DNA of 52,131 nt from NCBI RefSeq assembly GCF_000427295.1, contig NZ_ATNM01000146.1, positions 1-52,131 of the forward strand, read 5' to 3'. Below the pieces are notes generated by a model that searched no databases, was not told where the DNA came from, and saw nothing but the letters and a program-made list of their open reading frames with translations. This DNA comes from Cyclobacterium qasimii M12-11B (lineage in GTDB: Bacteria; Bacteroidota; Bacteroidia; Cytophagales; Cyclobacteriaceae). Shown here piece after piece: positions 34,901-49,900 of the stretch. Every line of letters begins with the position of its first letter. Position 1 is the first letter of the stretch. A program made the position numbers and the translations under genes.

Positions 34901-37900
34901 TATTTTTAGCTTCTCTAAACCGGCATTTATGATTTCGGGTGTGTTTTTAAAAAACTCACTCATAATATGCGGTGTAATGATAAGTTTCTTTAACCCATAA
35001 CCGGAAAGCCTTGTAATTAAGGCAATGGACTCCTCCATTTTTTGTGAGCCATCATCTATACCAGGAATCAAATGACTGTGCATGTCAGTACCTACCCAAC
35101 TCAGGTCAAGGTGCTGAACATTTGGTGAGCGCTTTAGTTTTCTGAATAGTTTAATGATAGACATTAAAGTCCTCCTTTGCTTATTTCGGTGAATGTTTTA
35201 AGGTCAGGCCAAAGCTGGTCTTTTTCAGACAGAAGTGGTTCTTCCACTCCCCAATCAATGTTTAACTCATTATCATTCCAAATAATTCCACCTTCACTTT
35301 CTTTATTGTAAAGGTTTGAACATTTGTACGTAAAAACTGCTTCCTCCCAAACGGCAAAGCCATGGGCAAATCCAGTAGGTACATAGAGCATGTTTTGAAG
35401 TTTTTCATCCAAAACAACCGAATGGAATTTGCCATAGGTGGCAGACCCTTTTCTTAAATCAACGCAAACATCCAAAACCTTGCCGCTTATTACCCTAACA
35501 AGCTTTGCCTGGGCATGTTCACCACTCTGAAAATGCAGCCCCCTTACTATACCAGCCTCTGAATAGGATTGATTGTCTTGAACCCAAGAGGTGTTCATTC
35601 CCTTGTTTTTAAAATGATCTTCGCGGTAACTTTCCAAAAAATAACCCCTTGCATCTTTAAATACTTTTGGGTAGATTTCATATACATCTTTAATAGGCGT
35701 TTCCCTGATTTCCATACCTTTGGATTTATTTCTTTAAAAATGGTGTAATTTGCTAAATATCTTATGAAGATATATAAATTTAAAACGAATTTTTAAAGAT
35801 ACGGTTTAAAGATGGGGACAATAAGCAATTTTAATGGAGAAAGTCCACAAAAATGTGGCATTTAATTTGACTGATAGTGAATCTATTGGTATGACAATAC
35901 GTTGTAAATTCTTGTATTAAAAAAGATTGAATTAAACTTTCTGAATGAGTAAACACAGTAGAAAATTAGCAAAATTAGTAGATAATTCTCCAAAAGTAGA
36001 GACTGCTGTTTTGGTGGCACTAATCCACCAAAATGAGACTGAGGTGTTGGTGCATGAACATTTGGATGAGCTGGCGTTTCTGACAGAAACATTGGGAGCG
36101 AAAGCTGTTCATCGGTTCACCCAAAGTATGGATAAACCAGACCCAAGGACTTTTGTAGGCTCAGGTAAATTTGAAGATATAAGGTCCTATATAGAACACT
36201 TTGAAGTTGATATGGTGATCTTTGATGAAGACCTAAGCCCTTCTCAAGTGAAGATCCTGGAGAACGAGTTGAAGATTAAAGTTTACGATAGATCCATGTT
36301 GATCCTGGACATATTCCTAAACAGGGCCCAATCAGCCCAAGCCAAAACCCAGGTGGAATTGGCAAGGTTTCAATACCTTCTTCCAAGACTAACACGAATG
36401 TGGACTCACCTTGAACGCCAAAGAGGGGGTACTGCTACTCGTGGTGGTGCTGGTGAAAAAGAAATAGAAACGGATAAGCGAGATATCAGAAGAAAAATAG
36501 ACATCCTTAAGGAAAAACTCAAGAAAATTGAGAAACAGGGACAAACCCAAAGGAAAAGCCGAGAAGGCATTGTAAGGGTAGCATTGGTCGGTTATACCAA
36601 TGTTGGTAAAAGTACCCTGATGAACCTATTGACAAAAGAGAACATTCTGGCAGAAAACAAACTCTTTGCTACGGTAGACTCTACTGTTAGAAAAGTAGTG
36701 TTGGAGAACATTCCATTTTTGATTTCTGATACGGTAGGATTTATTAGAAAACTCCCTACCCACCTTATTGAATCATTTAAGTCTACCCTTTCTGAAATAG
36801 AGGAAGCGGATCTTTTGGTTCATGTAGTGGACATTGCCCATCCGGGGTATCAGGATCAAATTACAGTTGTCAACCAAACGCTTAGTGAAATGGGTGCAGG
36901 TGATAAACCTGTAATCATGGTATTCAACAAAATTGACATTGCGCCTAAAATGCCTTCAGAGGAAAAACTGATGGAGATGTCAGAATTTGAAGTGGAGCAG
37001 GCCAATTTTATTGATTTTGACAAACTGGAAGAAAGTTATGTGAAAAAATCAGCCATCAACCCAGTATTTATGGCCGCTGAGGACGGGACGAATATTGAGG
37101 GTTTCAGAACAGCTATTATTGCTGAAGTAAAAAAGATACATAAAAAAATGTATCCTCATTACCTGGATGATGAAGTGTTGGACTTGTCTCAATATCCAGA
37201 AGAAGATTAAGCCGTTTTGAATAAGTCAAAAACGAAGTTTTGATGGTTTGTATTTGAAACGCATTAGGAGTGTTGAAATTACAATAATGCAATTGGATCC
37301 TTTGAAAGGAAGTCGCAAGTTGGCTTCGATCAAAAAAGGTGAAATGACTGAGCTTTAAAGTAATTTCAGCGCTCTATTGGGTCGCTTTTTCCGAGCGCTT
37401 TAGATCAAGCGCTGCTGATCTATAACGCATTTTTTTAAGTTGTTTCGGGTTCAATTTTTAAAGACACATTCATTGAAGAAAATTATTTCATGGGTAGGAA
37501 AAGTGCTGCTTGCTATGTTCGTCGCATCTATAGTAATGGTAGTGTTGCTTAGTGTTTTCCCAGTTTATTTCACCCCTTTGATGGGTATTAGAACTGTAGA
37601 ACAGGTTTTTTCAGAAGACAAGGACCTGGTTTTAAAGAAGGATTGGGAGCCTATTGAAAAGATTTCCCCACACTTGTACCTGGCGGTAATTGCCTCAGAA
37701 GACCAGAAGTTTTTAAGCCATGGAGGTTTTGATTGGGAGGCTATAGAAAGTGCTTTTAAGGGTAATAAGTCAGGAAAGCAATTAAAAGGGGGGAGTACTA
37801 TTTCCAATCAAACGGCTAAGAATGTCTTTTTGTGGCCTGGAAGAAATTTTGTCAGAAAAGGTTTGGAAGCCTATTTCACCGTTTTAATTGAACTTATGTG

Positions 37901-40900
37901 GGGCAAAGAAAGGATACTAGAAGTGTACCTTAACGTGATAGAAATGGGGGATGGTATCTATGGCGCAGAGGCTGCAGCTCAATATTATTTCAAAAAACCA
38001 GCTTCTGATTTGAACAGACAAGAAGCCGCCTTGATCGCGGCAGTACTTCCAAACCCAATTAGATGGAGGCCAGATAAACCAACGGATTATATCCGAAAGC
38101 GACAAAGCTGGATTTTAAGGAACATGCGGAACCTTGGAGAAGTGAAATTTGAGGAGTAAAGGGACCGATTACTTTCTTATCATACTTTTTAGTCGGGAAG
38201 CGAATCTTGGCTTATCTTCCATAAGGTTTAAGTCGTCCTCTGAAATACGCTTTACACTCTCAATGGTATAGAAAGCTTTTTCGTGACTTTCTTTAAGTTT
38301 ACTAATAAAGCTTTTAAGCATTTCCCTTTTAATGACCGTAAACATTAAAATTACCTTCCCGTAACGTCCTTCTGCACCTACAGAAGTAAATCGATAACCT
38401 TTTTCTTTCATGTATTCTACAAGCTCTGGCAAAGGTTCTGGGGTAATTACCCTTACAAGCACTCTACCTAAGGCAAGTTGCTCCTCTATTACCATGCCTA
38501 CATAGTTTCCCATGGCAAATCCACCAGCGTATGCGATATACGACATGGGGTTGCTGATGTTTTGGAAAATTTGTCCTATGGCCAATAGCCAGATAAGCGC
38601 TTCAAAAAAGCCGAGTATAGGAGCGATAGTCTTTTTGCCATTTAGGACAAACATAATCCTAAGGGTGTTTATAGAAACATCCACCACTCGGGCTAAAAAT
38701 ATTAAAAGTGGCATCACTAAGTAATCAAATACTGGGGCATTGATGCCAATAGATTCAAAAAATTCCTGCATGAGATTAATATTTGGTTACAATTTGCAAA
38801 AGTAGGAAAACAAAACCAATTTTTAGCATTTCACCAGAAATATGCAAAAGGCATTTCCCAAACTAATGAAGCCTTATTAGAGCCTTGTAATAATCGCTGT
38901 TCTCTTTGAAGGTTGAGGAAAGTGTGAAGGCTGTTAAATAAGTTGACCTTCATTGTTTTAAAGGTTGTTGGTCTTATCCAATTGGTCCAATTATTTAGCC
39001 TAAATTGTTTTGTTTTTACCCGCAAAATATCCGAAATAGGTAAACATACAAGAGGCCAAAATCATGAGGTAAATCAATAGGTCCCAATCCTGCCAAATAT
39101 CGAAGGCGATGCCAAATAACATGGGGCCAAAAGCAGCAAGAAAATAGCCAGCAGATTGCGCCATTCCAGATAAGGCTGAGGTATAATTGTCGCCCTTGGT
39201 TCGAAGTGTGATAAGTGTATAGGCAAGACTTATGCTTGCCCCCATTCCAAGACCTACAAGTCCAATGCTAAAGATATTTAACCACAGGATAGGGATAAAC
39301 AAACTGGTAAAGCCTACAATATAAAGGATACCGATTGATATATTAAAAATGGATTGTTGCTGGTATTTGACCGCAATAAATGGTGCTACGAAGGTTCCAG
39401 TCAAACCTACCACCTGCATTAAGGATGCTGTTAATCCAGCTTCAACGGGAGACAAGCCCCTTTCTATCATCATGTCAGGAAGCCAGGTTACCAAGGTGAA
39501 AAATAAAAAAGACTGTATGCCCATAAACATGGTCACTTGCCAGGCCAGTCTGGAGCGCCAAACGGATTTGCTGGTTTTTTCAGGCTTTACCTTAGGTTTC
39601 GGGCTGAGTTTTAGCTGTGGCCACCATGCAATAAGAGCGGCAAAAAGCAAAGAAGTCCAAAATAGTAGGGAGCCTCTCCATCCCCAGCCGAGGTCAATGG
39701 CCATGGGTACACTGAATGCTGTTGCAATGGCTGCCATTAGTGACATGCCTGTACTGTATAGACCCGTGACTGCTCCGGTTTTGGAAGGCATTCGGGCTTT
39801 TACCAAAGGAATAAGCAACACATTGCAGATGACTATTCCTATGCCAGTAAGTGCAGTGCCAATAAAAAGAACATATGGGCCGCCCGATACCCTCAACATA
39901 GAGCCGATACCAAGGACGAGTAAGCCAAGAAATATAGCTTTGGCCTTGCCAAAATAGTCCCCAATAGCTGCGGAGAAAAGAGAGAAAACGGCGAAGCTAA
40001 GCAAAGGTAGGGTAGTAAGAAATCCCGCCATACCATTGGAGAGTGACATTTCATCCCTGATAAAGGGGATTAGGGGCCCAACTGCTGTAATGGATGGCCT
40101 CAGATTAAAAGACACCAGCAAAATCCCCAATACCAACCAATGGTTACTATTCTTGTCCTTTAAACTGTTTATTGTCCGGCTAAAAGTCATTCAAGTTGAA
40201 CCGTAGTTTGGCCGTATAAGGTTCCGTCAATTGGGATATTTGTACCTGATTTTATTTAATTTAGGTTTATGAATTAAGGATTTAGATCAAAAATCTTCTT
40301 TCCCCAGCCAGCTTGCTCCTCTTCATGTTGGAAGAAACCAAATGAAGGGTATACAAAGAAGTTCCCTTGGTTTCGACTCCGCTCAACCGCCTGAGGGAGT
40401 TCTAGCCAGGTCCTGAGCGGAAGGGTGATGAAGAGTGTGGCAAGTAGTTTTCGTACCTAAGGCTTCGGCTCAACTCAGCCGGCGGAGGGCGTTCTAGCCG
40501 GTTCCTGAGCGGAGCCGAAGGATTAGGCATTACGTACTCGTTCCCCTATGGTTTCGACTCCGCTCAACCGCCGGGGGAAGGTAAATTGTTTCAACTGCTT
40601 AGGATATGAAAGGATACATGTATATACTAGAATGTTCGGATGGTAGCTTCTATACTGGAAGTACTAAGGATTTGGAATTGCGGTTAAGGCAGCATCAAAA
40701 TGGAGAGGGTTCGAAATACACAAAAAGAAAATTGCCAGTAAAACTGATTTACTATGAAGAGTTTCAGCGTATAGACGAAGCGTTTTATAGAGAAAAACTA
40801 GTTCAAGGCTGGACTAGAAAAAAGAAGGCGTCCTTAATAAATAACATGTCAGAAAAACTTCACGAATTAGCGAAGTGTATGAATGAGACAAGTCATATTG

Positions 40901-43900
40901 GATTTAATTCCTCTGGCTTCGGCTCCGCTCAGCCGCCGGGGGATCGAGATGGTGGGGCCGAGTAAAACGAGGGACATTTCACAGGTCCTGGATTGATTTG
41001 GAAATAACCTCGTCGGTTCCACTGAGTCTGTTCTGGAATGTTTTTCGCCGGTTCCTGAGCCGGTTTGGGAATGCCATCGCCGCGGCTGGCAGATTAGCCA
41101 GTGCCTAGATTGATTTGGGAATGCCATCGCCGGTTCCTGAGCGGATCCGAAGGATTAGGCGTTACGTCCTCGTCCCCCTATGGTTTCGACTCCGCTCAAC
41201 CGCCGGGGGCGGTGGATTAGTCAAAAATTATTCGTTTTCAAGTAATTCATCAATATGCCTGATCATGTCCTCCAATTCGGGTCTATAGGTTTTTTGAATA
41301 AAATTGGCGTTTTCTTTTTTGTACTTTTCGTACATATTAGATCCCTGGCTTTTGGAATGGGTAATGTTTGCAATTCTATCGCAAAACTTTACGAAGATAG
41401 CATTCGGGATTTCGTGCATTTCTTGATAATACTTGTCATTTGCTCTTTCATTCCTGTTTTTCCCCTTTTCATTGGTTAGCGCAAAAGCCAAATCCGCAAT
41501 TGTTTCATTGGTGTTTTGTAAAACGTCATTGTAAGTCTCTCTTGCATCTTCTATTATATCATGCACCCAACAGCCGCAATAAACATTTTCCCGCTCGGAC
41601 TCAGCTACGAGATAACTGAATTTTTCAGCCACTTCATATACCATTTTCAAGTGGTAAGCGTAATCGTTGTCTCCGTATTTGTGATTAACTTTTTGATGAG
41701 CGTAAATTGCGTATTCTGATGTTTTCTGTAACATAATCCTATAATCTATATTTTTCGTGTCTCTATCAGGGTTTTCGCGTATTAAGTCTTCAAGGCTTTA
41801 TGAAAAAACCTCAGGTTTCTCCTTCCAATGTATAGCTCCTTTATATGCTATTTATGGGCAAAAGGTTGATGTTATTACAAGGAAATGAATGATTTGGGTC
41901 AATAAGCCTTTATTCAGAAGATTCCGTTAAAACCAGAATTTTATCCTGGCCACTCCTTCGTTAAGGATAACAATAAAAGTTAGGTGATTTTGGATAAAAA
42001 TCAAATAAGAAATGTCATAAGTTACAGGTTGATTATTAAAATCAGTGAATTGTTAATTACGTGGTTTTCTTTTGTAAATTTAATTGTTGGGAATAGTGCC
42101 TCTACTATTCCCCATTACCACCTTAGTATGTAAATCAATCACTTGTATGAAAAATACCCTCTTCCTGCTTTTTTTGGCAATAAATTTATCCACCCCTGTA
42201 TTTGGTCAGTTTAAATCCAACTATCCTGACATTCCGAGAGTTGATGTGCACTCACATGTGGCTGGTGACCTGAATGGCATTGCAAATTACCTTGAAATTG
42301 GAGCTGTTTTGAGAGAAAAAAATGACATTGATCTGGCGTTATGGATCAACTTGGGAAATAAAAATGAACCGTTGGTAAACATTGAAGAGGTAGAGAAAGC
42401 TGGGCAAGGAAGGATGCTTTGCGGGATTGCTGATTTTAAGGCGCATGATGGACTGAGTTATTCGCCAGAATCCCTGGAGGAGTTCCAGAAAAAGGGATTT
42501 GTTGGTTACAAAATTTGGTCGGGCCCCTGGAGTAGAACACTTGAGAAAAAGGAAGATGGTTATCCTTATATCGATAACCCTGCTCATGAAGCTACCTTTT
42601 CGGAAATGGAGAGAATAGGATTTATAGGTGCCTCAGTACACGTTGCTGACCCCAATGGGCCTTTCGGTGAAAGAACGGCCTGGTTAGCAGATCCTATTGA
42701 GTACTGGACTCAGATAAATGCCTGGAGAAATGTCCTTGAAAAACATCCGGAATTGGTGGTGGTGACAGCACATGGAAACTGGTTGTTATGTCAAGATGCA
42801 CAAATTGATTATTTACGAAACATGTTGGCAACCTTTCCAAACCTTAATATCGATTTGGCCGCTACTTTTCAATATTATCACCTGGTCAACAGGGAGAACT
42901 TGCGGTCTTTTATGATTGAATGGGCTGATCGGATAGTGTTTGGAACAGATATAGGGAAAGTGGAAAACAAAGAAGAAATAAGCTTAAGAGCTGACCAGTA
43001 TACCAAAGCCTTCCAGATTTTAGAAACCGACAAAATTGTCAATGGTGGTTTTTTTGGTGGGCCAAAAGTGCAAGGGCTTGAATTGCCTCAAGAAGTATTG
43101 GAGAAAATTTATTACAAAAATGCCATGCGGCTTTATCCTCATGTAAAAGAGCGCCTGGTTAAGCTTGGGTACAATGTGGGTAGTTAATGTTTTGTTTCTC
43201 CATTTAAATAGATAATCCACGTTCATTTAATTCAGGTAATCGAATGGCCTTTAGAATATAGGCACCATCTACTAAGAAAGTAAGCTTCTATTCGGATGGT
43301 AAATATGGATAAAATTGAATTTAAGAAAGACCGCCATGATCTTTTTGGTTCGTTGGACAATCTGAATAGCTATAGAAATTATGATAAAAGGCAAAATTTT
43401 ACTGGCTGGACCAACAGGTTATCTGGGAGAGTACATCACCAAAGTGCTTGTTTCTAGAAATATCGAAACAAAAATTGTTGTTAGGAAATAGGATTGATTA
43501 TCAGGTAAGCACTTCATTGATAACCTTACCATGAACATCCGTAAGCCTGAAATTCCTTCCCTGGAACTCATAGGTCAATTTTTCATGATCAAATCCCAGC
43601 CTTTCCAGAATAGTGGCCTGTAAATCGTGCACGTGCGTTCGGCCTTCTATGCCGTAGTAGCCAATTTCATCTGTAGCGCCATGAATATGACCTTTTTTAA
43701 CTCCTGCGCCAGCCATCCACATGGTGAATGCTTCAAGGTGATGGTCTCTTCCATCAAAGCCTTCGCCCGTTCTGGATTCCATCATAGGAGTCCTGCCAAA
43801 CTCTCCTCCCCATACCACTAGAGTGTCATCCAAAAGCCCTCGTTGCTTGAGGTCTCTGAGCAAAGCAGCAATTGGCTGATCGATGTTTTTACAGGACCTT

Positions 43901-46900
43901 CGCATTCCTTCACCAACACCATTGCCAGCACCCACCCCATGAGTGTCCCAGCGATTGTCAAAAAGTTGAACGAAACGTACTCCTTTTTCTACCAGTCTTC
44001 TCGCCAAAAGACAATTGTTGGCAAAGGAGGCTTGTCCAGGATTGGTGCCATACATCTGGTGGATGTATTCAGGTTCATCATTGATGTTCATGGTCTCCGG
44101 TACGGATGTTTGCATCCTGAAAGCCAATTCATACTGAGAGATTCGGGTGAGTATTTCAGGGTCGTTTGCTTCTTCAAACTCCATCTGATTGATCTGGTTG
44201 ATAGCATCTATGGATTTTTTTCTGAGATGGCTGTCAATGGAGTTTGGATTGGACAAAACAAAACAGGATCACCCTCCGAGCGACACTGTACACCTTGGTA
44301 GATGGTAGGCAAAAAGCCACTTCCCCAAGCGCTTTTCCCTGCACTTATGGCGCCCCCACCTGAGGTGAGTACCACGTATCCCGGTAAGTCTTCATTTTCC
44401 GAACCCAGCCCATAAGTAGACCAGGCGCCTATGCTTGGTTTGCCCAATCTAGGACTTCCAGTATGCATGAATAATTGAGCAGGAGCATGATTGAATTCAT
44501 TGGTATGCATGGCTTTTAGAAAGCTTACTTCATCCACCATTTTGGCAAATTCAGGCATGTAATCAGATACATAAGCGCCTGATTGCCCATATTTTTTAAA
44601 GCTTGCCTGAGGTCCCAATAACTTAGGTGTTCCCTTCAAGAAGGCAAATTCTTTTCCCTCCATCAATGATTGTGGAGTGTCCTTACCATTTAATTCCTGA
44701 AGTGTAGGCTTGAAATCAAATAACTCCAAATGAGAAGGACCACCTGCCATGTGCAAGAAAATCACGCTTTTTGCCTTTGGGGCAAAATGGGAGGCTTTTT
44801 TATGGAGAAATGATGTTGCCGCTTCAGGGCTTGATTTTGCTCCGCAGCCAATAAGTGAACCCATGGCCAATGCGCCAAGTCCTGAGGTGCATTTTTTTAA
44901 AAAATGGCGCCTACTATTGTATTGTGCTTCTCGGATCAGTGCTTCTTCCCAAATATTCATCCTATCTTCTGGTTACAAATTCATCTAAGTTCAACATGGC
45001 ATTGCTAACAATTCGCATGGCCGCTAATTTGGCATTTTCATCCAAATCCTTTCCTTCTCCTTTATAATAGGCAAGTGACTCCTCGTATAATTGGAACAAT
45101 ACCGCTACTTTTTCAGGCTCAGGCTTTAGAGCGGTCACCAACTGAAGGTTTTTTTCAATTCCCTTCTCAATGTCCTCTCCACTTTCTTTCAATATTCGCT
45201 GGGCCCAGGCATCTGCTGCTTCTATGTATACAGGGTCGTTTAATAAAACGAGGGATTGTAGCGGTGTGTTGGTTCTTATTCTCCTCGAGGTACAGATTTC
45301 TCTGGAGGGGCTGTCAAAAGTCACAAATGAAGGGTAAGGGTGGGTCCTCTTCCAATAGGTGTATACCGCTCGCCTGTATTGTTCTTCTCCCTCGCTGGGA
45401 AACCAAAATTTACCGTTAAAACTAATGATGTTTTCAGGTTGGTAAGGCATAACACTTGGTCCCAATTGTTTTTTATTCAACAAACCACTAATGGCCAAGG
45501 CCTGATCTCTGATGGTTTCTGCTGATAATCTAGTCCTTGAGCCCCTTGACAGGTACTTATTGTAAGGATCTTTCTTTATTTTTTGAGCATCGGTCGTAGA
45601 ATTTTGCCTGTAACTCTGCGACATGACAATCTTTTTGATCAAAGTTTTCAAAGACCAGTTCATGTCATCCTGTAAGGATACGGCCAACCAATCCAGTAAC
45701 TCGGGATGGCTGGCGGGGATGCCCTGACTGCCAAAGTCCTCCATGCTTTCAACGATACCAAAACCAAATAATTGTTCCCAAATGCGATTTACAATGACAC
45801 GGGAAGTCAGCGTGTTCTCACGACTAACCAGCCATTTAGCGAAATCCAACCTGTTGGGTTCCTGATTGGTGATTGTACCCATGATTTCAGGAATACCTGC
45901 ATTAACTTCTTCTCCATGCGATCTCCAATCACCACGCTCGAATACATAGGTTTTTCGAGCATCAGCTTTTGGTAAATCCTTTAATATAGGTGTTTGAATA
46001 GGTTTGGCATTGGATAGCTCTACCAATTTGGCTTGAATATTTGAAGGATACTTGTCTTTTAAAGGTGCTTTTTCATGGTAAAAAACCCAGTCTACCCGGA
46101 TCAAGTCTTGCGCAAATGATTTGTCTTTTTTGAAATAATAAAAAATGTCTCTTTTTCCCGAAACTGGTTCGATGGGTATCTTCAAAGTTTTCCAATCCTC
46201 GGGACGGTTGCGAGGAAAACTTTTGTCTGTAATGCCAAAGGTTCCTTCGCCAATGATTCTGCCCAGCATGGAGTCCAACCTTATTTCTACTTTGGCACCG
46301 TAGACGGAAGCATAACCCAAGGAAATGGCATTGACTTGATCTAAGTCCACATTTTCAAACATGATCCATGAACTGTCCTGTACCTGCCAAATTGATTCCT
46401 GGTCATGTGCTACCAATTCTATAAACCTGCTTTTGTCCTGAAATTCTTCCGCTTCTACCTTTCTATATCCTAATGAATAGAGTAAATCCTCTTTTTGTTG
46501 GTATAGAAAATCTTCTGAGATTTCCGGAAGCTTTTCTGCAGGATTGAGCTTGTCATTCACCCAGGAAAGTAGGTCTTTTACCTTCTTTTCATCAGCGGGT
46601 TGGTAGGTGAATACTTTAGGTTGTTCATTGTAAAGATCCTTGTCTTGGGTATTGTTAAAGAATGCCTGCGTTTGGTAGAATTCCTCATGCCGGATGGGGT
46701 CATAAGGATGGCTGTGGCATTGTACGCAAGCCATTGTCGTTCCTTGCCAAACTTCAAAAGTTGTACCCACTCTTTCCATGACAGCAGCTACTCTGAACTC
46801 CTCATCATTCGTTCCCCCTTCATCGTTAGCCATAGTGTTTCTATGGAAAGCAGTCGCCAATAAATCTGATTCGGTAGGGTTAGGCAAGAGGTCTCCAGCC

Positions 46901-49900
46901 AATTGTGCAATTGTAAAGGTATCGAAAGGCATGTCCTCATTAAAAGCATTTATGAGCCAATCCCTGTATTTCCAGATTTCCCTGTGCAGGTCTTTTTCAT
47001 AGCCTTTGGAATCTGAATACCGTGCAAGATCCATCCAGAAGGCAGCCCATTTTTCGCCAAAACGAGGAGAAGCAAGTAATTTGTCTACGGTTTTTTCATA
47101 AGCCATAGGAGATGAGTCACTTGAGAAATCATCATATTCATCTAGTGTGGGTGGCAATCCTGTAATGTCCAGAGACAGCCTTCTAAGTAGCACTTCTTTG
47201 GGTGCTTCTTCATTAGGCGTTAGTTCCATGTGCTCCAATTGCTTGTAAATGAAGTGATCAATTTCATTTTGCACAGGCATGTCCAGGTTTACTTCCGGAA
47301 CTTCAATGTTGTTTTCCGGAGCAATATAGGCCCAATGTTTTTCCCAATTTGCTCCCTGATTGATCCATTCTTTGATCAATTCAATTTCTTCAGGAGAAAG
47401 AGGAGATTTGCCCAAAGGCATTCGCATTTCAGGATCATTGTGGATGATCCGTTTTAACATTTCGGAGCCATCTGCATCGCCGGGGATAATGGCAGGTTTG
47501 CCTGATTCGGTATTCATTTTGGCTTCTTCTTCAAAAAGCAAAGAGAAACCACCGGATTGCTTGACACCTCCATGGCAGGAGATGCATTTATTATTTATTA
47601 TTGGCCGGATTTGGCGGTTATAACTTATCTGTTCTTTTCCAGGCCACAACCAAAAGGTAAGGACAAGCAATAGAGGCAATAAGAAAATGAGATAGCGGCT
47701 TTTCATTTTGGGTAGTTAATCTAACAAACGCATTAAATGTAAGGAATTAAAGTATTACTTTCAAAGTCCGAACTTGTACTGATCTTTGGGATTGGTGTAA
47801 AAAGACTTGTGGCTTAACAAATCAAAGCTTAACTTTTATTTAATAAGCAGGATAGTACAGGGTGGTTGTGAAGCAAAATTTTAATAGTATTGTGTCAAGC
47901 TATTCTTGTTTTTAGTTAAGCATATATTCGGTTTTACAGTTGTTTCAATAATAAAAGAGGCCCTTATTAGATCAAATATTTTTTATCCGTTTCGGAGGAG
48001 TTTTACCTTTTGATTAATTAAAAACACTTGTATTACCGGATGCCATAGAAAATTGAAATTAATGAAAATGATGAATAAAGATAACCTGTTATCATTCTGG
48101 GGATTATTCTTTTTCCTGGTTTTAGTCGCCTCAACGGAAGTGAGCGCGTTGGGAACAGTCCTACTGTTTCAGGCTGAGGAGGTTGAAACTTCTTTCTGGT
48201 TATGGAAGTTTTTTGGCCGTTTACATCCGCTTGCCGTTCATTTCCCAGTGAGCCTTTTGCTTTTTGCTGCTTTGTTGGAATTGTTTACGCTAAAGAACTT
48301 TAACCACAAGTTAAGACCTGGTATATACATGTTGGTTTGGGCAGGAGGGATAGGAGCGGTTGTAGCTGTTGTCTTGGGATTGCTTTTAGCGAATATAGAA
48401 GATTATGGCGGTAACATGTTGGATATTCACCAGTGGACGGGGATCGGAACAGCCGTATTGGGTTTGTTATTGATCTATTTGATGGGTAAAGCCGATGGCA
48501 TCAAAAATAAGCAGGCGATAAAAGTTTTTAGAACAGTCCTTTTCTTTACTGCGGTGTCAGTTTCAGTGGCAGGGCATTTCGGTGCCTCGCTGACTCATGG
48601 AGAAGAGTATTTAACAGAAACCTTCCCTTGGAATGAACCGGAATTCTCACCCGAGGACCTGGACATAGACTTGGTGGCTTTTGAAACGGAAGGAGATCTT
48701 AGTGAGCAAAAGCAAATTGAATTGGTTGGTAAGGTTAGAGCAGTTTTTGCCCACAATTGCTATAAATGCCATAGTGATGCCAAGATAAAAGGAGAATTAA
48801 GGCTGGACACGAAAGAATTTACCTTTGCAGGCGGAGAGTCTGGTCCTGTAATCGTTCCGGGAGATGCAGCAAAAAGTGATTTGGTTCGCAGAATAAAACT
48901 ACCCAAGGATCACAAGGAATCAATGCCCTCAAAAGGCAAGGTGCTTTCCAATGATGAGATTGCTTTGATCTCATTTTGGGTTGATAAAGGCGCTCCCTGG
49001 CCAGATGCTGCTGAGAATGTAAGCGTGTACAGGGTAGCTGAATTGGCTCCAAGAAGACCTGATTTACCAGCTTCAAGAAGTGGATTGAATCAGCCCATAG
49101 ACATTTGGGTAGATGAATATTTTAAGGAGCAAGAGATCGAATGGAAGGAACCCATTGAAGACAAGGTTTATTTAAGGAGGATATACCTGGACTTAATAGG
49201 GCTTCAGCCTTCCACAGAAGAATATGATGCTTTTTCAAAAGACAGCAGACCGGATAAACGGGCCATTTGGGTTAGAGAACTTCTAGACAGGGACGACGAT
49301 TATGCTACTCACTGGATGACCTTTTGGAACGATGCTTTAAGGAATGATTATACTGGCACAGGTTATATCACCAATGGCCGGTATGCCATTACCGATTGGC
49401 TGTATACTTCCTTGCGCGACAATAAACCGTATGATCAATTTGTCAAGCAACTATTGAATCCGGATGACAAATCCAAAGGCTTTATTGAAGGCATACGTTG
49501 GAGAGGAGATGTAAATGCTAGTCAGGTGACAGAAATGCAAGCTGCTCAAAATGTTGGGCAGGTCATCTTGGGCCTTAACCTTAAATGCGCCTCTTGTCAC
49601 GATAGTTTTGTAAGTGATTGGAAGCTTAAAGAAGCCTATGCTTTTGCCAATATATTTTCAGATTCTACATTAATCGTTAGCCGCTGTGATATTCCTACTG
49701 GAGAAACAGCCGGGACAAAGATCTTATGGGAAGAATTGGGTGAAATCGACAGTACTGCCAACAGGGCGGAAAAGCTGGAACAGCTTGCCAATTACCTGGT
49801 GCAACCTGCTAATGGCAGGCTTTACCGCACCGTAGTCAATAGAATGTGGAAGCAATTAATGGGAAGAGGGCTAGTGGAACCTGCAGATGAGATGGACAAT